A DNA stretch of 64,000 bases from Marsupella aquatica (Eukaryota; Marchantiophyta), in assembly GCA_973895155.1 (NCBI GenBank), contig OZ316897.1, positions 4,836,001-4,900,000 on the forward strand, given 5' to 3'. The notes below the pieces were generated by a model that had not been told where the DNA came from, searched no databases, and was given only the letters and a program-made list of their open reading frames with translations. Position numbers and translations under genes: made by a program. Below are positions 31,606-42,454 of the stretch, piece after piece; position 1 is the first letter of the stretch; each line of letters starts with the position of its first letter.

Positions 31606-34058
31606 ATGTTACCCGTCTTCTTCCTCTCACCATCTAATCTGGAATTTGGTGTCCAATTATCGGCATCATATCATTCCTTTATTGGCAGTTTTGAAATGTG
31701 GACAGTTTATAGCAACAATTGCTGTTCCCCTCTTAATGGTGAGCATGTGATGATGGCATCACTAGACATTTTTACGGAAAGCCCTGTAGTGACTGTCGGT
31801 AGGAACATGAGCGCGGTCTTTCTGGAAAATTCTGAGGTAAGAATTTTCAAAACTACGACATAGTTTAGGTATAGAAGAAATCTTACAGTGGTCCCTCCCT
31901 CTTGCAGGCCGGCTAGTGCAAACTTAGACTTCTGACATCGAAGCTTAATAATGTGCGAAATATTCCAAAAGAAGCTTCTCTGACTTCTGCTTTTCTGAGA
32001 GCGAATCTCATTGCTTGCGTCAGATGTGGCCTTCTTGTTGAGCTCTAATGTTCCTTTGTATATGGTGACTAACGGAGTAGCAGCACAAAATGGAGATGCT
32101 ATCTTTTTCATCTTGGCGACTAAGGACGTGCAGGATTAGTTTAATTTTCTCACCGATTTGGAGCACCTTGATCTCTCCTAGACATTGGTGGCCGTGTTTG
32201 CCCTTCTATTCTGTCTGATTAGTTCGCATTTGCAGTGTTTGCCCTTTTATTCCTTGGTCTCAGTTGTGGATCCGTTTTTTTGTGTATTTTGGAATGTGGA
32301 TCACTGAAGTCCTCAGTTCAGTCTTTGGGGCTTAAGTATTCACTTGGGATCTTGGGGTCTTGTACAGAATTGGCTTAAGAGCACCTCCAGGTATGCATGA
32401 GCCGCGAGTGTAAGGAGGCCCAAATTGACTCTAACCTTCGCTGGCTGGCATCCCCAACGGATCCCTGTAAACCGCTGTAACACAACTGCTTGAGTTCGTC
32501 ATGGTGTTGTTCTTCCCTGGTCTTGACGCCATGTGTGCAAGTACCACGAAGTGCAGCTGACACGAGAAACGAATGGTTGATCTCTGGAGAATTTATTTCT
32601 ATCTGCTCACATCTATTTCTTCTGTAAGATTTTCGCCTTTCATATCTATGAAGATTTTATTCTCCATATTTCCATTGCACCGTACGTCCTGCTTCTCGTT
32701 TTGCATTTTGATTCATGTGCTTGTCTAGTGACTCATTTGCTCGCCAATCTCCAATGTCTGGAGATGCCATTGAGGATGGGGACCACATATGAACCGAGCT
32801 AGAAATAAGTTTCTAAACAATTTGAGTGAAGGAATAGAGGATTTCAGAGACACTAAAGAAGTCTAAAACAGTTCTGAACATAGATTGTTGCGAAGGAGAG
32901 AATTACAGCAAGAATTCCAAAGGAAGAAATGTGACCTACGCAGGAAAGAAGAATTGGGTTTAAATATGCTGTGGGCTTATGAGGCTTTGAAAGAACTCTC
33001 AAGTATTCTAACATGCTCCAGGGTTTAGGGTTTAGGGACCCCACATGCAACAGCTCGGAAAAAGACACCAGGTGAAGTCAGGTTTGACGACTTTTGAAAG
33101 GAAATTCGAGCATGTGTTATTAATAGTTTTGATGGAAGATTTTATGCGGGGATAAACCGTAAAAACTAAACCATCAGATCCATCCATCCAAAGAATACTA
33201 TCAACTGTCCCCACAAACCGAAGTCAACTTACTCGGTCAGGCTTAGAGAAGGTAATAGTAGCAAGTAATTGCAAGACTTCATATCCTCTGCAGACGGTTG
33301 CCTCGCTGGAAAACCCAAAGGCACATGTGCAGAATGGTTGCTGAAAACAGCTTGCCAGGGAGGATAATCGAAGGCACCCTAGACCGTAAATCTTTCCTTG
33401 AGCGAACAATGTCTGCCGTCTTATACTTTCAAGAAGCAGAAAGACGAAATAAATTATACAAGTCTACTACAACATTGGAGTGTGCTTGCCTCTTGAGGTG
33501 GAGTGGACCTTATAAACTTGCTATTCCATCTGTCAGGTTTTTGCCCAAAAAGGGGGTGAAAGCCTTTGGCCGATTTTTTTTCTTCAGAATGAATGACACA
33601 ACATGATGCGTTGGGTCTTCATGCTTTTGAGTCTATACAGTCAGTAGATAGAAAAACTGAAACACAAGAACTGAATTTTTTTCCCCAGGACGAGAGGCTT
33701 ATCTCTTGAGGTGGAGTGGTTGTCCCTCACTCGGGTATGGTTCTTGTTCTTTTACAACACAAATGATAGCCTTTTGGCTTCAAATCAAGCATTTGTTAAG
33801 AAAATGGACAGTGCATAATGGTCACAAGAAGAGATGCACGTTATTGGATATCTTAGATTGACTGAGTAAATTTAGATTGACCCAGTAAGTAGATAATTAG
33901 TGGTGACAGGGTGCATTTAGACCAACAGTACTTTAAGATTTTAAATTAGTCAACTGTCCTTTAAAGGTTTTCATGATGTTATTTGTGCTATTGGGGTATC
34001 TGAGCAACCTAAGCCACATCAAAACAAAGTTTTTAGGCATAATTTTGTAAAGTCAAGC
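31606..34058. other. 3' flank of the WD40 gene and intergenic DNA
   Basis: The 3' untranslated region probably occupies the first few hundred bases. No further gene is seen. A short telobox lies at 33020-33037. Open stretches at 33298-33606 and elsewhere look like chance ORFs. Confidence 0.35.
33020..33037 (+). promoter_or_regulatory. Telobox-like (TTTAGGG)2
   Basis: The sequence agggtttagggtttaggg contains two complete plant-type telomere units. Such short interstitial copies are common in plant promoters and also arise at break repair sites. Confidence 0.6.
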
Positions 34059-34066
34059 TTGTTTGG

Positions 34067-34596
34067 CCCGGTTTGGACTTGTCGGACAAATAGGGTCATT
34101 TGGGGCGACAAATGACATATGTCGGCCCGGTCCATCCCGGCCAGGTGACAGGGTCGGGCTGGGAGGGTGTGGAGCCGGGCCGGGAGAAGTGTCAAGGGGA
34201 TGGCCGGGTTGGGCCTGCCGGGGGGGGGGGCTGCTGCTTTCGAGAGCCGGGCCGGGAAGGGGCTGGGAGGGGTTGGGGGGTCCGGCCGGCCGGGAGTTGG
34301 GTGGGGAGGGCCGGTCGGGGGGGGGGGGAGGGCTGGTTGGGGGGGAGGGACTGCTGCCTTCGAGAGCTGGGCCGAGCTGGGAAGAGGCCGGGAGGGTTCG
34401 GGAGGGTTCAGGAGCATCTGGGACCCGGACGGAAGGGGTCAGGAGAGTTCGGGACCGGGCCAGGGATGGTTCGGGAAGTTTTGGTCCTGGCCAGGGAATA
34501 TAAGGGAATATTGGACAAATAGACCATTTTTGAGCGGACAAGTTGTCATTTGTCGTGTTGGACAAGTCGACCTCTTGTCCAACAGTGAAAACCTGG
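34067..34596. mobile_element. GC-rich MITE copy 1, 530 bp, 8-bp target duplication
   Basis: The left end reads CCCGGTTTGGACTTGTCGGAC. The right end reversed reads CCAGGTTTTCACTGTTGGAC. The exact 8-bp repeat TTGTTTGG lies at 34059-34066 and 34597-34604. The interior is extremely G-rich on the plus strand with runs of 8-11 G and two versions of a ctgctgc-ttcgagagc block. A second family member is at 58790-59220. No transposase is encoded. The long ORFs across it come from its skewed composition. Confidence 0.85.
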
Positions 34597-34604
34597 TTGT
34601 TTGG

Positions 34605-37600
34605 ACTAGGAATTTTTGGTTGCTACCTAACTTTGGTATCTACTTACTAGATCAGTTTGGAAAAAAAGGTAATTTTGAAAACAATCTGATGACCCTCATC
34701 AAACCAACCCAATCAGATGTAAGAGATTTAAGGGAATGAAAGAGAAAGAAAAGGAAAAAAGAGAAAACATGTGGATGGTTGGGTGGGACAACAATGACAT
34801 CCACCATATATTGACAATTTTCTTCTAGTCATATGTATCACAGTGTGTAATTGCGATGACATAAATTACATTTGTGTTTTGAAATCAAGTCAGTTTCATG
34901 CTATTCCAGATTAGGGTCCCAACTTGTTATGGACCCCTAGGGGAAGTTACTTCCAAACTTTCTGGATGCCTTTAGTCACATCGACATGAACAAGAACCGT
35001 TAGTTATACAAGAATAACCAAATTTAACTATTCATGCTTAAAGGAGAAAAACAGTTAATAGACATTTTAATTGTAAAAACAATGAAAAATTGAAAAGTAA
35101 CATTTCAAGTAACAAATAAAATGGTAAACTAAGGGTGGACTAACATAATTTTTGGATAAGTTGTGATTGATATATCAGTGTTTTTTGGTAGTTTATTTCA
35201 ATTTTCTATTCAATTTACACATTTTGGAAATAATGACAAGTAGAAAGAAACTCTACAACTACTCTAATATTTATTGGGATGTCAACTACTATGGACAAAT
35301 TAATATTTTGCATGAACTATATGGAATGTTACATGTATTGTATAGACATAGAGAAAGTACTAAGGGAAATGTTTTACATGAATGTACCTTTAAAATCATT
35401 GAAACCAAGTTCAATCCAAAATAAGTATTTTCTTACTCTTTTGTCTAAACGTGATAATGCTTAGGAAGTGAAATAAGGTATTTACTTTCGCTGTTGTAGA
35501 TGAGTCAGACAAATATGATCCTTATCTTGTACCTCATATCAAGAAAATTAGTTTATTTTGCATCTAAAATGTGAATGTCATGTATTGAAGACTATTTTTG
35601 TACAATATGGGATTCTAAATTTAGTCACAATGGCATATGATACTTAAAAATACATAAAAATCAACCTCCCATCATAGATTGTGATGAACTTTAGGGCTTT
35701 AAAGATGTTTGGGTGATTCAATACAAAATCATTAGGCACCATATTGCAATAAAAAAATCATCTTATCTTGGCCAAACTATTGCATATATCTTTCATAAAG
35801 TAAAATAAATTCTCAATGTGAATAGTTATAGATTTTTTCTATAAAATAAGAGTTTTTTAGTTGGATTAGTGTCACATGTGGGATTCTAGAAAATACACTA
35901 ATTTCATTCACGGTTGGTTATTATAATTAATTTTAAAGCCAAATCTTGTTGATGCACACCACTATAACATTAAAACCTTCAATGTTGTAGTTTTAGCATG
36001 CTATGGGAGTTGAAGGGAGTTGCACATATCTTCCTTTGACTCAATTTTGTGATCCTGCATCTCCTCTTGTTGAGCAGTATGAGGGATGGAGATTATGTTG
36101 GGGTATGGGGCTGATGCAATACTTAGGTAGGAAGAATTTCTTTGTCTCATCACAGATTAGGGTTGAGTAGGAGTGAATTTTCTTGAGTCAAGGACTCTGT
36201 CAAGGATACATGTCAGGAGAAAACATTGATGTAGTTCAACATAGCTTGTCTACTAGTCCTACCTCTTGAGAATTATCTCTTTTAAAAACATAAAAAAATG
36301 TAATCTATCATACAATTTACATACACAACTAAATTAAATAAAAATGCATGGAAAGAACATAGAATAGATATATATCAAAAATTTTAACAAGATTAATCAA
36401 AATACTAGTCAAATTGATATGGTTGATTGCAAAAATTTAGAGAAATCAGGTCCAAGTAAAACTAACTTTTTAAAAATGGTATTTGCAAAATCTTAAAAAG
36501 TATGTCAAACAAAGTATCATAAACTCAAATTTATCAAAAAAAAATCTAATACATATTTTTCATAAAATGAAATATTGATTGCAAGTGGTATCCTAAACTA
36601 TAGGCTAAGTTAACACCTGAATATATGCATATTGTATAAGGATACATAGATAGTGTAGTGATATGAATAGTTTTTTTAAGTGAAAGTAGTTGGGAGTGAA
36701 AAATTCTTTACTAATTGGTCCCTTATAATAGTAATCTCTCAATCTTGGAGTGATTGCTAGGATATCCCCTTTCTGCTGTCAAACTTTGAGGTTCATGGTT
36801 ATTGAAATTTAATATAGAGATTTTTTGTCGTAGTTATGTGTTCAATTCTTTTTATGACTCTTTAACTTTTATCAAAGTCAGAGATCCTACATGCCTATTT
36901 TCTTCACTAAAGTTCTCACTCAAAGTATCCTCAAAACCTTTAAGGGCAAACAATTGCATTTTTGTAGATGCAACTCAAGAAAATGGATGTGAATGAGAGT
37001 TTTTTGCCATGCTCAATCCTCCTATTGTTACCCATTCCTTGGCAGCTCTAGAAAAGTTGATAATCATTTTCATAAAGCACAACATTTTAGCTTGTTTTAG
37101 TGAATTCAAGATCGAGATTGTCTTCCAAATAGTCATCCCCTTATTTAGAATATTTGCAAATATCACTTGGCTTTCTGAAAGAATCTTCTCTTTTGCCTCC
37201 ACCAATTCACTAAAACAATTGTATGTAATAAATTATCTATAATATCAGCAAACATATCAAACTTACTCTATAGATATTGGCCTGCAAGAGGCACCTGATC
37301 TCCATGTTTCTTGGTTTTTTTCTTGACCCAATGAGCCAAATTTTCCACAATGATGTTAGTGTGGAGGACACCCATGGAATGTAGAGTGGAACGTACTAAA
37401 ATCCTCCTCCAAGATATAAAAGGCTTCTGCATAAATCACTACTTGATGTGCCTCCAATATATATTTGTGCTTGGCATATGAAGACTGCCGATCAATTAAC
37501 ATCTTCTTCCCAACATCTATCAAACTCTCCTTGACAACTATAAAATTTCAACTATTGACTTCTTTGTCCCTTGCTTGCCTGTCTGTGATAAATAAACAAT

Positions 37601-40376
37601 CTTCATGCCTTTCTATTCAATCTCTGACCAATCACGTGGTGAAAACTTAACTTTTTTGTCTTTCAGGATGACAGGCAAACTTATCTGAACCAAATTCCTT
37701 ACTTTTTTTCTCACAGGAACTCTAGAAGAGAGTGAAGTTGACAAAATGTCCATAATTTGTTTCAAATTATGTTTGCTCTAACAAGTATACAATAATTACT
37801 ATAGTGCCTCCAAGTATCCAATGTGATCCTAACCTCAACCAGCCAATCACGGCTTTGGAGACAAAGTTTTAGCCCCTTCTTTCAAAAGTTTTCCCAATTG
37901 TGTCCAATATATATCATGTCTATATTTATTTCCTTTCTCACTTATCACATTGCTCCCAATCAAAACACTGCTTGTATAGAAGACTTGGATCCAAACTAAG
38001 ATTGTGTGGGTGAATTGTAGCGTGAATCATAGCTGTTGATTAATGTGGATCTAAAATAAGATGGTTTCTTTAAATATCCTAGTCATTCATCATTATCGGA
38101 CCACTCTATATATATCCATTTATATATATGAATTATGGATGGACATCATATCATAAGGGATGCTTTACAATATGGTCAAAAGTAGACAAAAGAATATGGA
38201 GAAATTAGACACTTGAACAACTAAGCCCCAAAAAATAATCTTGGGCCATCCAAGGTTGTAGCATATGGCTATAACTCAGTTTCATGCAAAGTAAAGTGAA
38301 AAGTTTGGATTTATGTCACATTTCCCGGCATTGCTATGTGGCACATCTCAGTTTCAGTCTTCCTAGTCCAATTTTATTTGATTATTATTTTCATTTTAAT
38401 GTGGCCTATGAGGGTTGTCTTCTTTGTTATTCCATCAGATTTGAATTTGTCTGAGACCCCCCGATAGGGTTATTTCAAAATCCTTTGTTTTCCAATTTTG
38501 CAGTTGTCTTCCATTCCACTATTCTTATATAATTTTGCCCTTGAAAATAATCTAGACATAAAATAATTGTCGCTTGCAAGGCTCAAACCCCCAACCACTG
38601 GATCTCACTAAAGGCCACCACCTCTATGCTACACAATTATGTTGCACATTAAGTTTCTGATATAGCATGCTCATCCTGGAACATGCTTTATTTTTTGTCT
38701 TGTAGTGATCTGAAAGTAAATAAAATATGAGAGCATAGAAGTGTTGTTATATAAGTAAAGTGTCTGCCAAGAAAAGCACAGTGACCAAGAAAAGGTACAG
38801 TCAAACGATGCTACGATGTGTGCACTTAACTCAGGAAGCCTTATGAATGACACTCCTTTCAATAAAAACCATAAACCTAGGAAAGAAAAACATGAGGAGA
38901 ACTTAAGAGGCTATGCATTCATGTTCTTCAGCACCATTTCTCTCACTCCTGGTGGTGGAGCCTTTGGTTTCATCTCTAAGAAAACACATACTGTGAAAGG
39001 GGGCTACCAAAATAAGTTCAAAACACTCTAGAATACCTAAAACTAAAGGGGTCTAAAAATTAATTAAAAATGTATAGAATACAAAGGCTGCCCCTTGATA
39101 AGGCAGATTGAAATGAAAATACATGACACAAAAATCTGAATGTGCATTCACCATATAGCAGCTTCAAAAATAGCTATGATATAATACTTATTATTATTAT
39201 TATAAATTCTATGGCCTATACCACGCAGGCTGTCCAAGACTGCTGGGCCACTCTTTCTTCACAATAACTTTACAATAAATTCTTTTCTGTACTTAATTCA
39301 AGTGATTACTTTAATTAATTCAAATAGGATATGACAAGATTATTTTAAAATAATTTTAAATAAGTTAAGAGGGCAAAGTGTTAGAACCGTGTAGCTGCAT
39401 CATATTGCCATCCAAAAGTTTCACCCTACTATGGTTGATAGTCCTTCAAAGTCTTAACCATATCTAATGATTACTTTAGCTCAACATGGTTTCTCATGGA
39501 TTAACCTGGTCAGCCAACAATTTTCTCAATTTGCAGATATTTTTAACTGAAAATATATATTATGGTTACCTACATACTAGTCCCAGTTGATGTGCACTTA
39601 CAATTCAACAAACATACCAGCAAACTGTTCTTATAAGAATTTGTTGATACTAATTAACCTAACATAAAGTTTCCATGTTCAAGTCTTGCAACCCTACTTG
39701 AAAAAATGAAAGTTTGACAATCCCTCAATACAAAGACCTAATTGCCTGAGTAATAAGCTTAGATCTTTATCCAAAAATTAGCTCCTGTGAGATCCCAAAA
39801 TGGTCTTCATGTGAAAGTTCTTTCTCTAAATCCATGATGCTAGTTAGAACGCATGTCTCCACAATCCCATGTAGGATTAGGATTATCAAGGAGTGACAGG
39901 TATGATCCTCTTTGAGATAGAGAAAAGGGAAAGGGGTCCAGGATGTGGGGGGGGGGGAGGGAGTGGGCTGGGAACCTTGAGTTGAGGAAGGTGACATTTT
40001 CAAGGACTTTGGTTTGGGATTTTTAGTTGATTGATTACATAATTGCCATATTTTTTCCCTGCTGGTTAAACAAAGTAAGTGTAGTTAGTTAGGAATGATC
40101 CAACAACCAACATCCTACAAGATTTTCATCCTCAACTTAGCCTCAACACCCTCACCCACCCTCAACTAGTGCAGGGGAGTGGGACAGCCAACCAGGAATT
40201 TGGGTGGGGCTGAGGCAACGTGAGAAAGCTAACCCAATGTCAAGGGTTGAAGTGGGTGTTGCAATTAAGGTAGAGTACATGCATGACCATCTGATAATGA
40301 AACTTGGTGGGACTTTGACCATCATATTGTTTCAAGCTAACCTAGAGTTCAGTTACTTGATCAGTAATAGAAAAAG
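34605..40376. other. AT-rich intergenic DNA, no gene recognised
   Basis: More than 5 kb with only short ORFs. On the minus strand between about 36975 and 37480 there are weakly coding-like pieces (for example a peptide with IIVENLAHWVKKKTKKHGDQ) in shifting frames, probably a transposon relic. A run of about ten G occurs at 39948-39957. Confidence 0.4.
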
Positions 40377-40940
40377 ATGGTAACACTAGCTCAATACCCG
40401 CATTGCACAAAAGATGTCATTAAGAAAAAAGAAGTCATGTCGCCAAAGATGTTGTTATGTCAAAGATGTTGTGAAATAAAGATGTTGGGAAAAAAGGAAT
40501 CATGTAGCCAACCATCTTGTGAAGTAAAAAGATGTCATTCAGGAAAAAGAAGTCGTTCAGGAAAAAGAAGTCGTGCTGCCAAAGATGTTGTCAAGTAAAA
40601 AGATGTCATTAGTCAAAGACGTTGTGAAGTAAAAGATTCATTGCAATAAATGTCGTTAAGTAGAAGATGTTGTGGTTGATAAATAAAATTTGTTGTTGTT
40701 CAAAAGATGTCATTAAGCGAAAGACATTAATACTTGTTGCTCAAAGATGTCTAAGTAATAAAAGATTATTTGGCAAAAGATGTCAATGCATAATAGATGA
40801 TGTTATCCTAAAGACTTTGTTGAGAAAAATGTCATGGTGCAAAATTGAGTGTAAATAATATCATTGAGTAAAATAAAAAATTGTTAAAAAGAGCTTATTG
40901 GGCAAAACATGTTGTCTAGTAAAAGTTGTCATGGCACAAA
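40377..40940 (+). repeat. Degenerate short tandem array, about 20-bp words
   Basis: Dozens of variants of aaagatgtcattaagtaaaag and aaagatgttgtgaagtaaa follow one another with changing spacing. The pattern is strongest at 40405-40640 and fades towards 40940. Confidence 0.8.
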
Positions 40941-41049
40941 ACACAGGCTACAACAACCACAAAATACCATAAAGTAAGAATGACTGTTGTCTTTGTTTTT
41001 CCCCTTTTTAAAAATTCCTTTTAAATCTTCCCCACCCTCCTCCCCCTCA

Positions 41050-41052
<3 letters not shown>

Positions 41053-41095
<43 letters not shown>
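41053..41095. repeat. (CT)n microsatellite
   Basis: About 21 uninterrupted CT dinucleotides, preceded by C-rich sequence. Confidence 0.95.
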
Positions 41096-41097
<2 letters not shown>

Positions 41098-41209
41098 TTG
41101 ATGTTTCTTTATTACATTATAAACTATCTTATTATTAAATATATATATTTGTAATCAATTAAACTTCTCTTATGACATAAACTATCATGAGCGTACTTGA
41201 TATGAATGT

Positions 41210-41750
41210 TTATGCATGGATGGTAGAGGGAGGAGTATTTCTATGCATGGATGGTACTATGCATAGATGATATAGAAAGTACTTATACTATTGCATTGGC
41301 AGTCCCGTTTATTTCTTGCTGGAAAACGTGTCACTCGTTCCCTCACAATAATGTCACTCTTTCTTTCACAGTAAACCTACTTTTTGGGTTTTTCTGTTTT
41401 GGTTTATTCATTCTCCACTCTTCGTTCAGATTCTTTACTATTTGGGGTCCTGCAAAAGTAATTCTTTTTTGGTTTATTCAGTTTCTTTGTTCAGATTCTT
41501 TACCCTAGTCCCCTTTATTTCTTGCTTGGAAAACGTGTCACTCTTTCCTTCACACTAAACCTAATTCTTTTTTTGATATTCATTCTCTTTGATCAGATTC
41601 TATACTTTTTGGGCCCTCCAAAAGTAATTATTTTTTGGTTTTTTATTCTTTGTTCAGATTCTTTACTTTTGGGGGCCTGCAAATATAACTATTCTTTTTT
41701 GGGTCATTCATTCTCTATGTTCAGATTCTTTACTTTCTAAGCCCTGCAAA
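41210..41750 (+). repeat. Dispersed repeat plus local array of about 60-bp units
   Basis: 41210-41400 matches 22550-22670. The segment tttatttcttgcttggaaaacgtgtcactc occurs at about 41308 and again at 41515. Words like ttcattctctttgttcagattctttactttttggg and cctgcaaaagtaattcttttttgg recur about five times between 41406 and 41750. Confidence 0.75.
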
Positions 41751-42454
41751 TTCAAAAAGACGACCAATGCATTAAAACAGACGGAACACTGTATTAGAGT
41801 TCTTGATAGTAATTAACCTAGGGTGGCAGAGTATCAAAACTCAGTTTTCACAAAAAGTACATTATCCCAAGATAATCATTCACCCCATTACCAACAGATC
41901 CAAAGTACTTCCCTCTGTTCACACCGTTGATGTTCCTCCGGAAGAAAATTCCATCCAAATAGATCGAGTAATGAAGCAATGGACACGATAACAGAGTTCC
42001 TGTTCGAGTTGCACGAGACAACAAATCAGAATTGTGCGTGTTACACAATGGCTACAAGGCTGAAGAAAGCTTGTTGCAGAATTTCAATTCCGGTCCATCA
42101 TAGGTTGTCGGCTTAGCAATAACGTTGGCTTATTGGGTAAGTAGCATGGTAACTACCAGTTTGAACAATGAGAGGTGGGGAGCTGCACAAGGGCACAGAG
42201 ATCCTAATACTTCTTAGAAGATGTGTTAGATTACATAAATTTTAATCCACCCTGTTGAGAGCATGTTGTAGAATAATACGCCTCACACGTATGATACGGA
42301 AGGAGGGATTTGACGACATCGATATTCTTGTCTCCAGCATCTTGTTGCCGTGACTGTGTGATGATTGATTCTGCCAGAAGAATTCTGACCCTCTCAACAA
42401 AGCTGCAGCTTGGAAGACTAAACTTCTCACAATTGCCTCTTAAATACCATATCC
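41751..42454. other. 3' flank of the MGR8/9-like gene
   Basis: No gene is recognised. This side receives the 3' end of the minus-strand gene that stops at 42455. I see no unambiguous polyadenylation signal. Confidence 0.35.

Noticed and set aside
34063-34739. Three overlapping plus-strand ORFs of 140-190 codons and two minus-strand ones
   Set aside because: They lie inside the G-rich MITE. Every frame is open because stop codons are rare in such composition, and the peptides are only Gly/Arg/Pro-rich.
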